DNA of 64,000 nucleotides from Prorocentrum cordatum. Taxonomy: Eukaryota; Sar; Dinophyceae; Prorocentrales; Prorocentraceae. Under the pieces are notes generated by a model. That model did not search any database, was not told where the DNA came from, and saw only the letters and a list, made by a program, of their open reading frames with translations. The stretch spans positions 491,501 through 555,500 of the forward strand of contig CAUYUJ010014338.1 of assembly GCA_963575745.1 (NCBI GenBank), in the 5' to 3' direction. The first letter of the stretch is position 1. Each line of letters starts with the position of its first letter. Made by a program: the position numbers and the translations under genes. Below are positions 1 through 11,310 of the stretch, piece after piece.

Positions 1-35
1 TCTCATTGTGCGGCCATCTCTGTACTGCTCTCTCG

Positions 36-87
36 CTCTCTCCTCCTCTCTCTCGCTATCTCTCGTCTCGCTCTTTCGCTCTCTCTC

Positions 88-120
<33 letters not shown>

Positions 121-150
121 TTTTCTATACATATATATATATATATGAAA
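36..150. repeat. (CT)n tract followed by (TA)n
   Basis: CT/TC dinucleotides run to about position 120, followed by a short TA alternation at 127-146. A very similar CT-then-TA block lies in the same orientation at 1257-1335. The two flank the G-rich minisatellite between them. Reading frames through this tract encode only Ser-Leu strings and are not genes. Confidence 0.9.
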
Positions 151-156
151 AAGCGT

Positions 157-293
157 GTTCTACCGCTGCTGGCGGAAAACCGGCCGGGGGGGGGTCACTA
201 CCGGTTCGAGGTTCGAACCCCTCCCCCCCCCCCCTCTGGAAAACTGGGGGGGGTCACTACCGGTTCGAACCCCTCCCCCCCCCCCCCCAGTTC
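157..293. repeat. Left arm of an imperfect inverted repeat
   Basis: The arm carries AGCGTGTTCTACCGCTGC, then AAAACCGG, a G run, and GGTCACTACCGGTTCGAAC followed by a C run. The reverse complement of 945-1250 gives the same modules in the same order (AGCGTGATCCACCGCCGC, AAAACCGG, GGTCACTACCGGTTCGAAC). The last module occurs at least twice in each arm. Confidence 0.7.
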
Positions 294-299
294 ATCATG

Positions 300-905
300 A
301 AAAGGGGGGGGTCAGTGGTGGGGACGGTGTTGGTGGGGACAGTGGTGAGGGGACAGCGGGACAGTGGTGGGGACAGTGGGACAGTGGGACAGTGGTGGGG
401 ACGGTAGTGGTGGGACAGTGGTGGGGACAGTGGTGGGAACAGGGGGGACAGTGGACAGTGGTGGGGACGGTGGTGGTGGGGACAGTGGTGTGGGGACAGT
501 GGGAATGAGGTGGAAACAGTGGGACAGTGGAGGGTACAATGGTGGTGGGGACAGTGGTGAAGGCGGTGGCGAGGACGGCGGTGGGACAATGGGACAGAGG
601 TACAGTGGGGACAGTGGTGGGGACAGTGGGGACAGTGGTGGGAACAGTGGGACAGCTCAGTGGGACAGCGGAGGAGTCAGTGGGACAGTGGGGACAGTGG
701 GGATAGTCGGGCAGTGGTTGGGGCCGTGGAGACAGTGGGGAGAGTGGAACCGTGGTGGGAACAGTGGTGGGGACAGTGGGGACAGTGCGACAGTGGTGGG
801 GGCACTGGTGGGGACAGTAGGGACGGTGGTGGAACCAGCGGGAACAGTGGTGGTGAGGACAGTGGCGCTGGGAACAACAGTGGGGGATGTGATGCGGACG
901 GTGGT
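300..905. repeat. G-rich minisatellite (GTGGGGACAGTGG family)
   Basis: Degenerate tandem copies of a unit of about 12-15 bp such as GTGGTGGGGACAGTGGGACA run without a break for about 600 bp. The plus strand is rich in runs of three to four G, so G-quadruplex formation is plausible. Several frames are open only because the repeat lacks stops. Confidence 0.9.
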
Positions 906-944
906 AGGGACCGGGAGTCGTTTGCTGGCGGTGCGTGGGGGGGG

Positions 945-1250
945 GTCGAACCGGTTGTGACCCCCCTCCGGTTTTCGAGGGGGGGGGGGGTTCGAACCGG
1001 TAGTGACCCCCTCGGTTCTCCGGATCCGGAGGGGGTGGAGGGGGTTTGAACCGGTAGTGACCCCCCCCCGGTTTTCGAGGGGGAGGGGGGGGGGGGGGGG
1101 TTAGGGGAGGGGGGGGTTTTGCCGGGGGGGGGGGGGGGGGGGGAGGGGAGGGGGTCCTGGGGGGGGGGGGATTTTCGGAGGGGGGGGGGGGGGCGACCCC
1201 CGGGTTCCGGAGGAAAAGGTTGGCAATTTTCCACAGTAAAGCGGCGGTGG
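945..1250. repeat. Right arm of the inverted repeat with long G runs
   Basis: This holds repeated GGTTCGAACCGGTAGTGACC modules, CCGGTTTTCGAGG spacers and G runs of 10-20 bases between 1081 and 1195. It is the inverted counterpart of 157-293. The homopolymer lengths are likely to be unreliable in any assembly. Confidence 0.7.
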
Positions 1251-1256
1251 ATCACG

Positions 1257-1299
<43 letters not shown>

Positions 1300-1335
1300 A
1301 TATATATATATATATACATATATATGTATATAAAC
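1257..1335. repeat. (CT)n followed by (TA)n
   Basis: CT dinucleotides at 1259-1295 run into TA/CATA alternation. It matches the block at the left edge of the window in order and orientation. Confidence 0.9.
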
Positions 1336-1498
1336 GTGCGCAAAAATATCCATATGTGTGCATGGATGGCTTTTTCCCCTGTCTCTACCTCCATTTCTCG
1401 ACCTCTCTGTACGTAGCTGTATATGCACGGCACGTGCCTCTCGATCTGAGTCCTGTCCCCAGCGGGTGCTAGCGGTCATGCCTGCCAAAAAACACTTG
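1336..1498. other. No gene recognised
   Basis: Ordinary-looking sequence between the CT/TA tract and the next minisatellite. I see no coding pattern or RNA gene in it. Confidence 0.4.
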
Positions 1499-1519
1499 CT
1501 TGGCATGCGGCTCCGGCTT

Positions 1520-1712
1520 TTCGCCTGATGGCACCCGTGCCAACCTCGTGCCCGCCCCGTGCGCTGGCTGGGCGGCTCTGGACGTTTGGCAGGTGCGCGC
1601 CCGTGCCGCTCCTGCCACCCCGTGCGCGGGCTGGTGGTTCTGGACACTGGGCCGGTGGGCGCCCGTGTCCGCCTCGTGCCCTCCCGGTGCGCTGGCTGGC
1701 GCGTCCGGGTGC
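1520..1712. repeat. Minisatellite, about three copies of a 65-bp unit
   Basis: Units begin near 1527, 1593 and 1658. Each carries a CCCGTGCC start, a CGTGCCC.CCCGTGCG middle and a GGCTGG...TCTGGAC block. The copies differ at many positions, so the array is old. Open frames here are a by-product of the repeat. Confidence 0.7.
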
Positions 1713-2454
1713 AAGTATAAGGTGCGCTGCGTTGACTGCGCCACACAAGCTCCTCTTTCAGAGAAGGACTAGGGTCGACCTCCTTCCGAAGCTCGAGTTC
1801 GCGGTGTCCCTCGGTGCATGTTTCAAACCAATGTTACCCGATCGCTCATTCAAAATGTAAAAGGCTACACTGTCAGCCAGGCCCGTATCGCCCCCCCACC
1901 TCATCCCCTGCCAAAAATCGGATGTGGTGCGCACACGTTGATCTAACAAGTGAGCTTAACAGTTCTGATGAAGTAGTTCAATGCAACATCCTACCAACAC
2001 CGATGGTTTTCGAAGAATTCCCAGAAGTGGGAGAACCCACTGTTTGGGGGCCATGCTGGCAAAGATGCATTCATCTATCCCTCGCATGCTCCGCCCCTTT
2101 CCCCTCACCTTATCGCATTACCCCCTCATGTTCTCAATTCTCGTTGTCTTAGGGAGCGATGATGACCGAACCGCATCCCTCACATCCCCCAGATCCCGAG
2201 ACCCCCTCCTTACCTGACAGCCCACCACAGTCCTACGAAGCCTGCGATCGACCCCAAACCAGATCCAAGAGACGCAACAAAAACGACATCCGGTTGTGAG
2301 AATGTTCGCTCCATGGAGGCCGTTCCCCCGCCCTGGAACCGTCAAACATCAGGCAGCGCAGGCTCCAAATAGAACAGAAGGCTGAAATGAAAAGGACTGG
2401 AGTGGACTGAAGAAGACTGTCCTGGAGTAGGCTGGACTGGACTGGAGCAGACTC
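1713..2454. other. No gene recognised
   Basis: Mixed-composition sequence of lower GC than its surroundings. Short open frames are present on both strands but none has a recognisable motif or a clear coding bias. A degenerate ACTGGA run begins near 2395. Confidence 0.4.
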
Positions 2455-2625
2455 TACTCCACTCCATTCTACTCTACTCTACTCCATCCTACCCGACTCT
2501 ACTCTACCATACTATATTCGACTCGATCCCACTCAAAGCTACCCTACCCTACCCTACCCTACCCTACTCTACTATTCTATACTCCACCCTACCATACCCT
2601 AGCCTACTCTACTCTACTCCGGTTG
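2455..2625. repeat. (TACTC/TACCC)n pentanucleotide tract
   Basis: Degenerate CTACTCTACTCTACC and CCTACCCTACCC runs. The same family recurs at 3490-3935, on the other side of the coding-like block 2630-3320. Confidence 0.85.
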
Positions 2626-2823
2626 GTTTGACTTGAGCTTCGCGACGACCGCAATGCGGCACACGCCGCCGCTGGGCTCGCCAGCGGCGCTGGGCTTCGA
2701 GACGCTGCTCGCCTCGTCCGCGCTGCCGAAGGTCTGCTGCGCACGGCGGTTGCCGCGCTGGCCAAGCCCTCCCTCCCCGCGCCCGCGGCGGCGCCACCAG
2801 CGGAGCCCGCGGTTGCCCCTCGG

Positions 2824-3321
2824 ATGCGGTGGCGTCGGCCTCGCGGCCGCGGGGGAGCGGCTGGAGCGGACGGAGTGGCTGAGCGCGGCCTCGGCGACGT
2901 TGGCATGACAAAGGAGGGCGGGGCGGCAGGAGGCGTGATGCATGCGGCAGCTGCGCCGACCGTGCCGATGCTGGAGGACGCCCTGGACGACGCCTGGGCC
3001 GACGAGCTCCCCGTGGTGATGCCGCCGCCGCGGCGGATGGCAGCCCGCGGCTCGCCCTCCAGCGCAGGCCGAGGCAAAGTCAGGGATTACGGGAAGGGCA
3101 AGGGCGACCCGCTGCAGGACCGTGGCCTTGCTGACGTCCGCGCGCGCGTCGCCGCCCTCCACGGCGACCTCGGCCTGCCCGTCGACTGGGACTCGACTCC
3201 AGACACCCCCGACGAGCTGCTGGAGGTTTTCGAGGGTCTCGCCCACCGCGCGAAGGCGTTGAGCGGGCCACCGAAGGCTGGCTGGGGCATCCCGGTGGGG
3301 GGGGGGCGGAGGAGGCGGTAG
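2824..3321 (+). CDS. Hypothetical protein, probable exon
   Basis: The open frame runs from an ATG to TAG, 165 codons. The second half (residues about 70-155) looks like real protein rather than repeat: a short basic RGKVRDYGKGKGD segment, then an acidic amphipathic stretch with GLPVDWDSTPDTPDELLEVF near residue 120. An internal ATG at 2907 is an equally good start. The upstream sequence 2630-2820 is GC-rich and may belong to the same gene in another frame. No domain is recognised. The block is an island between two TACTC tracts, so it could be one exon of a longer gene or a captured fragment. Confidence 0.4.
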   Translation: MRWRRPRGRGGAAGADGVAERGLGDVGMTKEGGAAGGVMHAAAAPTVPMLEDALDDAWADELPVVMPPPRRMAARGSPSSAGRGKVRDYGKGKGDPLQDRGLADVRARVAALHGDLGLPVDWDSTPDTPDELLEVFEGLAHRAKALSGPPKAGWGIPVGGGRRRR

Positions 3322-3489
3322 GAGCTTGGCGCAGTTCGGTTGGGCGCAGTCCTCCTCCCCCCCCCCTCGGGCGCGTGCCCACCTCGCCCTCGGCACAAGG
3401 CTGGGGGCTCGAGCGTGGAAGGCCTGTCGGCGTGCTGGCCACAGACGCTGACCCCCCTCGTGGGGTTACTGACAACAACCTGTGGATAT

Positions 3490-3935
3490 TCTACTCTACT
3501 CCTACCCCGCTCCAATCTAATATCCTCTATTATTCTCTGCTCTGCTCTGCTCTACTCTACCCAACCCTACGTGGTCATCCGTCCTCCTTTACCCTACTCG
3601 AACATACCTTCATCTACTCTACTCTACTCTACCCTACTTCATACTCTACACTCTACACTCTACACTCAACACTCAACACTGTGCAATGCTCTACACTGTA
3701 CTCTACTCTACTCTGCGCTTCTCTGCTCCACTCCTGCTCTACTATACTCGACTCATTTCTACCCTGTATTCTCTTCTCTGCCATACTATAACCATACGCT
3801 GCGCGACTCTACTCCTGCTCAGCTCAACTCAGTTTAAATCAACTTTGTTCTACTCTCATCGAACACATACGCTGTTGTATTCGACTCTGCTCAGCTCTAA
3901 CCATATATCTTCTCTCTACTATGATATTCCCTACT
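3490..3935. repeat. (TACTC)n-type degenerate tract
   Basis: About 440 bp of CTCTACTCTACT, ACACTCTACACTC and related permutations. It is the second block of the family seen at 2455-2625. Confidence 0.85.
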
Positions 3936-6540
3936 TCTGAGTTGGACGACCGTGAGGACGCCTTTCGCACAGCCACAGGAGGCCATTGCAATAGCAGGGG
4001 AAGCCATTGCAATATCAGGATCTACGGTAACGCAATAGCAAAGGACACCATTCCACTCGCAGACGAAGCCATGGCAATGAGTTGACGCAAAAATAACAGG
4101 GGGGAGCAATGCGCCAGTTCTCTACGCATTGAGCTCGGACTCCTACATGCAAGGTTACGTGGAGAAAACATACTCGTAATGAAAAGCTGGCCCTGGGTAC
4201 GGGGTCGAGATCCCCAGGGACCAACATCATGAAACAACACGACATGCAACGTCGGAGGAGAAGGTGGGTGGCTGGAGGGCTGTGAGAAAAGATTCATATC
4301 CTCTTCTTACTCCTCCTGGTTCTCCCCTCCACCAGGAATTTCCCCATGTCCCAATACACTTTCATTACCATCAACAGCCTCCCCCATCCCATCGGAATCC
4401 CCAAACGTTTCGTAGTCAGGCATCCTGACCTCCAACATGGTCTCTGTTCAATTACCCTGAGCTATGGCGCCGCAGTTTCTCACACCGTGGGCCCACAGAC
4501 GCTCTGACCACATCCCCACAGCATGTTGTTCGTCGCGGATCTTATTTTCTGTTGCCCCAGGACCCGAGGGAGACAACGAACTTCACGTCCTTGTCTCTGG
4601 AAACAGGGCCTGTCGCTGTTCTTGTTCGCGATCCGAGGAAGTCTGGATACGATTTGACACGCCCCACCATGCCTCCGCGATGAATGGTCGATAGCCCACG
4701 CCAGTGGACCGAATTCCAGCGAAAGGCCCGCGGAGCGGGGCCCAGAAATTTTGAACACAACGGCTTCGGCGTTTGCACAAACTGCCACGTCGGCGCGCAT
4801 CATAATCTATGCACGTGTCACGCCAACACATGGGCGGATCGCATCCTTGCGCAGAATAGCATTGCAAGCCTGGGCGGCATGGACGTGAGGGGCAAACACA
4901 CTTGTTCTTCTGGCGGTCATGTGCCACCTCAGTCGCGATAGGATATGCACAGGATGCCGACATGTATCTTGCACCCTGCCATGAGGGTGGGAAGGCCGTG
5001 TTGCGCTGAGAGCGGCAGGCGGGAGCGGTAGACCCCAGCTGAGCAGTGAGCATGTAGCCCACCAACAACACACAACAAAGACGTGCGCAGACACGCGCGC
5101 ACATTCTGCAGCGATGCCACCATTTCTGACACCGAGGATATAAACACACAATTTCCTCTGCCAACGCGGTAGACAACGACCGCGTCAGCAAACACTGTGC
5201 GATGACCAACGCAAAACAAACATCCGTGGAAGCCTGGATGAGAAACAAGCTTATCCAATCGATGCACGGAAACAGGAGAACACACCCTGAGCCACCACCA
5301 CACACGTATACAAACTCACACGCAACACGCACGTCGCGACCGTGCAGGCACCGACGCGGCGGAATCAGGCCAAAGCGGGCGGAGCCCAAGCCCAGACGGA
5401 ATGCGCGCGCCGCGCTCTCACCAAACAACCCGGGCGAGGTGCGCTACGCTCACGGAGGTGACATCCGCGACGGAGACCAAGTGAGGCCTACAGGCGGCAG
5501 GAGGGAGGAGTGCACACGGCTGAAAGGCAGAGGCCTCGCGGGCACGCAGGTGGTGATGGGGGGGAGAGTGGGCGCGGACGAGGAGGCAAGGCAGCGGTGG
5601 AAGAGACCAGGCAGGCACAGTGCAGGGCGGCGATCATGCACGTATACCCAGACATCCTCCGATCTAATGCTTTCAATCCGCGGCCCCAGAGCTCCCGACC
5701 CCTTCGCTGGGCGTTCTTTTTACGACGACATGGGAGCAATGAAATGATCTAAGCAGTCGGTGCTTGGCTCGTGATTGCACCACGTATTGAGCAAGGGGGC
5801 ACCTCGGATGACACAAAAGCCTTACCCGACACAGCTCACCGCTCGGAAGATTCGATACAGTGAGTGCTCGTCGCTGCAGTGTCCCCCTCAGCGGGGGGGT
5901 CTGCCTCATGCCTTGGCGGCTGTGCGCTGCAACGGTGCCGCACACGTGCTGCAGGTGGTCAGGCGCTGGAGCGGTGGGGTAGACCCTAGACCACCGTGTA
6001 GGCCGACCATACTCACAAATAATCCGTCCAGAAATTCGCGTCTTAACCGAAGAAGAAAATACCGTGTCCTGCTTGCCTGCTGACTTTTAAGAATGGAAAA
6101 TGGGGGGAAGAGGTTACGTATGTAATGAGGCCAGCAAGGGGAGGAAGGAAGGTAGAAGCCGACGTATCGTGTGCAGGAAAAGGAAAGAGTGCGTGACAAC
6201 ACTAGGAACAACAAAAAGTCGGCGGCCTCCGCGTCAGCGGCGAGGTCTGGGTCCTCATCATTATCATCGGCGTGGGGCTCATAGACGGGTCCTGGCACTG
6301 TCACTTGAGCTGGCGTCAGTGCGAGCGTCGAAGCTGGGATCAGTTCTCAGCTGACGAATGTGATATGGCGATCTTGCGAAAATGATCCAGCCAACTCGAC
6401 ATCTCCTCCTCGAGCCCGCCTGCTGGGGCGGGGCCCACGTGGCACTGAAATCGGCCTTCGGCCCTGAGGCCGTCGATCACTAGCCTGCGGGCTGGCAAAT
6501 CCTTCGCGAGCATCACTCATTGAGCGGAACTAGGCGTAGC
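3936..6540. other. No convincing gene; several Cys-rich open frames
   Basis: The longest open frame is on the minus strand at 4583-5428 (281 codons). It is rich in Cys and Arg but has no repeated spacing, transmembrane pattern or motif I recognise, and overlapping frames on both strands are equally open. Short direct repeats occur near 3975-4020 (GCCATTGCAATA). I read the stretch as intergenic or intronic. Confidence 0.4.
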
Positions 6541-6689
6541 TTATCGTGCCAGATCCAGTTTCAGTGGCCACGGGGCCCAACAACTGGAAAAGGCCAAAAT
6601 GGTGGAACATCAGCGCGAAGGAAAAACTAGCCTGGCGAAAGACCCAACCAAATGCAGTTGTAAGCAACGCAGTTGTGAGTATAGTCTTC

Positions 6690-8530
6690 GGTGGAACTCC
6701 CTATGGGGCCAAGAAACGTGTGAAGGTGTGCCGAAATGGGTGCGGCGGGCGCATGCGAACGCAGCCACTGGAGCCTTCGGTGGGGTCCCCTATGGGGCCA
6801 CTGCTAGGGGTGTGCCGAAATGGGTGCGGCGGGTACATGCGAGCGCAGCCACTGGGGCCTTCGATGGAGCTCCATACGGGGCCACGAACTGTGCGAGGGG
6901 TGTGCCGAAATTGGTGCGGCTGGCGCCTGCGAACGCGGCCACTGGGGCCTTCGGTGAAGCTCCCTATGGGGCCACGAACTGTGCGAAAGGTGTGCCGAAA
7001 TGGGTGCGGCGGGCGCATGCGAACGCAGCCGCCGGGGCCTAGGGCGGAGCTCCATCTGGAGCCACCAAACGTGTGAAGGGTGTGCGGAAATTTGTGCGGC
7101 TGGCGCATGCGAACGCAACCACTCGGGCCTTCGGTAGAGCTCCGTATGGGGCCACGAAAAGTGTGAAGGAAATGCCGCAATAGGTGCGGCGGGCGCATGC
7201 GAACGCAGCCACCGGGGCCTTCGTTGGAGCTCCCTATGGGGCCATGAAACGTGCGAGTGGTGTGCCGAAATTAGTGCGGCGGGCGCATGCGAACGTAGCC
7301 ACTGGAGCTCCATGTGTGGCCACAAAACGTGCGAGGGGTGTGTCGAAACGGGCGCGGCGGGCACTTGCGAGCGCAGCCACTGGGGCTATCAGTGGAACTC
7401 CCTATGGGGCCACGAAACGTGCGAGGGCTGTGCCGACATGGGTGCGGCGGGCACATGCGAATGCCGCCACTGGGGCCTTCGGTGGAGCTCCACGAGTGAG
7501 GGTTGTGCCGAAATGGATGCCGCGGGCGCATCCGTATGTAACCACTGGGTCCTGGAAAGTACGGACCACTGGGTCCTTCGGTGGAATTCCCTGTGACGCC
7601 ACAAACTGTTCGAGGGGTGTGCAGAAGTGAGTGCGGCGGGCACATGCGAGCGCAGCCACTGAGGCCGTCGGTGGAACTCCCTGTGGGGCCACGAGACGAG
7701 TGTGGGGTGTGCCGAAATTGGTACTGCGGGCGCATGCGAACGCAGCCACTGGGACCTCTGGTGAAGCTCCGTATGGGGCCACGAAACGTGTGAAGGGTGT
7801 GCAGACATGAGTGTGGCGAGTGCAGGCGAACGAATGCAGCCACCGGGGGCTTCGGTTGAACTCCATATGGGGCCACGAAACGTGCGAGGGGTGTGCCGAC
7901 ATGGGTGCGGCGGGCGCCTGCGAACGCAGCCAGTGGGGCCTTCGGTTGAACTCCCTATGGGGCCACGAACTGTGCGAGGGGTGTGCGGAAATTTGTGCGG
8001 CTGGCGCATGCGAACTTAGCCACTGGGGCCTTCGGTGCGGCTCCCTATGGGGCCACGATGATGGGTATGCCGAAATGGGTGCGTCGGGCGCTTGCGAACG
8101 CAGCCACTGGGGCCTACGGGAACTCCCTATGGGGCCACGATACGCGCGAGGGGTGTGCCGAAAAGGGTGCGGCGGGCACATGCGAGCGCAGCCACTGGAT
8201 CCTTCGGTGGAGCTCCATATAGGGCCACGAACTGTGCGAGAGGTGTGCCGAAATTGGTGCGGTGGAGACCCCGGTGGAGACGTGGAGCCTCTGGGGCCTA
8301 CGGTGGAGACCCCTATGGGGCCACGAAGCGTGTGAGGCGTGTGCCGAAATGGGTGCGGCTGGCGCAGGCGAACGCGACAACTGGGGCCTTCGATGGAGCT
8401 CCGTATGGGGCCACGAAGCGTGTGAAGGGTGTGCCGAAATGGGTGCGGCGGGCGCGTGCGAACGCAACCACTGGGGCCTTCGGTGGAGCTCATGGGGCCA
8501 CGAAGCGTGTGAGGGGTGTACCGAAACAGA
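6690..8530. repeat. 90-bp minisatellite, about 20 copies
   Basis: The unit includes GTGCCGAAATGGGTGCGGCG, GGCGCATGCGAACGCAGCC, ACTGGGGCCTTCGGTGGAGC and TCCCTATGGGGCCACGAAAC in order. Copies diverge by point changes and small indels, and one segment near 7550 is partly replaced. Because 90 is divisible by three, long frames stay open on both strands: a 30-residue repeat on the plus strand (VPKWVRRAHANAATGAFGGA start) and a 30-residue Arg/His/Pro repeat on the minus strand that stays open for over 400 codons. No flanking coding exon was found, so non-coding satellite is the simpler reading. Confidence 0.9.
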
Positions 8531-8683
8531 GACATGCGGATGGCAGGGGCAAGGATGAGACGAGGGAAGAGGGAGAGGAGACGAGGAGAGGAGAGGAGGA
8601 CGCGGGGCGCTGTCTCTTCAAAACGAGGACCAAACACCAGAGGATGATTGGGAAAAACATCATCGGATGTTCGACCAAACCAA

Positions 8684-8802
8684 GACAAAGACACAGACAC
8701 AGACACAGACACAGACACAGACACAGACACAGACACAGACACATACACAGACACAGACACAGACACACACACAGACACACACACACACACACACATACAC
8801 AC
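8684..8802. repeat. (ACAGAC)n to (CA)n microsatellite
   Basis: ACAGAC repeats grade into CACA repeats and end at an ACGCGCGCGC alternation. Confidence 0.9.
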
Positions 8803-11100
8803 GCGCGCGCTCACGAACACGCATGTTGTGCGCGGCGGAGGACTCGCGCGGCGGAGCCCGAGCGAGGCGTCCGGCAGCAGGGCGCGCAGAGGCTGGGCTG
8901 CGGCTGCGGCGCGCGCTCGGCGCTCTGTGATTAGGCGAGGCTGCCCCGGGCTGCTGTGCGGTGAGGACGTGCAGGGCCGCAGCCGTCAGGGACATACTGG
9001 CATCGCATACGAACAACACTAGTTTTGCAGAACGTCCCCACCCTCCGCCCGGGGAAAAATCACCGTCCGGGCAAGAAGGCGGTCGGGAATCAGGGGCCCG
9101 GCCACCCCCTGGCGATGCGAGCGAGAGGGGGGGAAACACGAAAGGCGAACAAAACAAAATGTGGAGACGAAAGCAAGGAAATACACGTGCCCAAGCAGAT
9201 GGGCGGTCGGCCACCAGTGACGGAAGCAGGTGCGGGGACAGGCCTGGTGCCTCACGGGCCAGGGCCGTTGCCCGCTCAATAAATCGTGCAGTTCGCAACC
9301 CTGTGCTGGCGTGAGAATGCATAGAGATGCCGAATTAGGAGTGCGCAGCGAACCACCCCAAGAGCCATCACGCAACAGGAAACCACGGCCTGTACAGTCC
9401 CAGCGGTCCATAGCCAGGAGGCCCCCCCAAAAAGTCCAAGAATGCCAACATGCTGCAATTTCCTAGAATGCTTAAAAGACTTGAAATTCAAACCATTGAA
9501 TACCTAGAATACCTAGAATTCAAGACATAGAATATCTTGAATACGTAGAATACCTAGAGTTCAACCTAGAATACAAAGAATGCACTCTTCGAGCACGTGG
9601 AGCTCACGCCTGGAATGCCCAAATCGCCGCCGAAGCGAAGCTTACTCAGCCCAAACCCATGCTAAAACATGATACGGGGCGCCAATCGGACGTTCGATGT
9701 GCGCGGGATCTGCGCCGACAGTTACGAGCACCCCACAATGTCAATGGGGCGGGCCCCAATGATAGAGTACCATGAGCGTTTCGCACGCGAGGACCCAGGC
9801 ACGCCAAGAACATGTCTTTCGGCGAACGCACCACACAGAACGGCGCTGAGTTACCACCCCACCTCCCCGGGAGCGCGGGTTTGAAAAGACGACCCATCGT
9901 CCGCCATCTGGCGAAATCAACACGCGGGAGCGCCATTCCCGAGCGAGCGGCAAGGACGCATCTTGTGGGGGCAGAGATACCTAACAAAACGAGAGGCCAT
10001 CTCAAGCTGGTCCAGCCGTTTTTCATATTTCGGGGAAGGCCGAAAATTCAGTAACCCGAATCCAATCAAAGCCTCAGACCCACCCATTGCAAAATCATAG
10101 TCTGATCGACGATTAACGACTACGTTCGGGGATTGGCGGAATGCCGCACAAGCGGAACAAGGAACGGGCCCGCAAGCAGACGCTCGACGACGACCAAGGG
10201 GACCACCGTGGCGCCCCAGACAGTCCACTTGTCAATCATCTGCCAAAAAAACCCAAAGACAGCAAACCCAACACAGACATTACGAACCCAAACTACCACA
10301 AGACACACAATACGCTTACCCACAAACTCCACAGACCTGAAGACACGGGATCAAGCGTCACATCCTTCAAGCGGTTCTCTAAACACTAAAAGCTGAAGGC
10401 CCGCGCAGAGACTAAGAGTTGTGAGTCGCCCCCTGCGCTCCCAGATCTACTACTTAGCTACTGCATCTGCCGGCGAGATGCGCGCCCGCGCGCCTCGGTC
10501 GCTAAACGACTCGCCCAGCGGCACCCCCCTGCCCTTATCTGTTTTCTCTACGCGGCACAACCTCACTCGGAATCCAACTGCTCTGTGACAGTCTGCAGAC
10601 TCGCGAGGGGGCGGCCTAGCCCGAACAACCGGCCACCCCGAGCCATATTGCCCCGCTCCCGCGCGCCCATGGCCCACGCGGCGCAAACGTCGGAAGGTCT
10701 GGCAGCGGACAGAAAATCTGAACGCCTCCAACTCAGCAGCTCCTGATCTCCTGACCCGGGTCAATCCAGACCTGGGTCGGCAGGGGGCCAAGAACTGCAA
10801 AGCAGAAGAAAAGATGCAACGCACATCCTCGCAGACCCGGGTCAGCGGATATGAAATATGCGCGGCCGCCTCGCGGCCGCGAGCGGCTCGCTAACCCGGG
10901 TCAGCCAGAGGGGATCTTCGCAGGATCCCGCAGGATCTGGCGCCCTGGCTGACCCCCGCGCGCGCTGACCCCCGTCTCAAGGCTCCCGACCCAAGGCCCC
11001 TCCCACCTTCACGGCCTCAACCCTGTTCAACGGTTCTCTCTGCATCCGATCCCCGAAATGCAAATACAAAGAACACCATCCATGTGAAAACGCTTTCGCT
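8803..11100. other. No gene recognised; small repeats
   Basis: 9480-9585 is a decayed tandem of GAATACCTAGAATACCTA type. 10740-10915 has four ACCCGGGTCA or closely related palindromes. There is no coding pattern that I trust on either strand, and the open frames are short and mutually overlapping. Confidence 0.4.
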
Positions 11101-11104
11101 GTAT

Positions 11105-11165
11105 CACTTCCTCCCTCTCTCTCCCTCTCTCCCTCTCTCACTTTCTATCTATCTCTCTCTCCCTC

Positions 11166-11233
<68 letters not shown>

Positions 11234-11310
11234 TCTCTCTCTCTCTCTCTATATATGTCTCTCTATGTCTCTCTCTCTCTCTCTCTCTGTCTCTGTCTCC
11301 CTCTCCCCCT
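11105..11310. repeat. (CT)n microsatellite
   Basis: About 200 bp of CT/TC with CCCTCT interruptions, immediately 3' (on the minus strand) of the decayed coding region that begins at 11345. Confidence 0.9.

Noticed and set aside
187-293. GGTTCGAAC motifs resembling tRNA T-loops
   Set aside because: They are repeat modules between G and C runs. No acceptor, D-arm or anticodon stem can be formed around them.
4583-5428. 281-codon Cys-rich minus-strand frame
   Set aside because: No motif, no regular Cys spacing, competing frames equally open; kept only as a note in the intergenic entry.
7402-8820. Minus-strand open frame of over 470 codons
   Set aside because: It follows the 90-bp satellite and a CA tract, and overlapping frames on both strands are similarly open.
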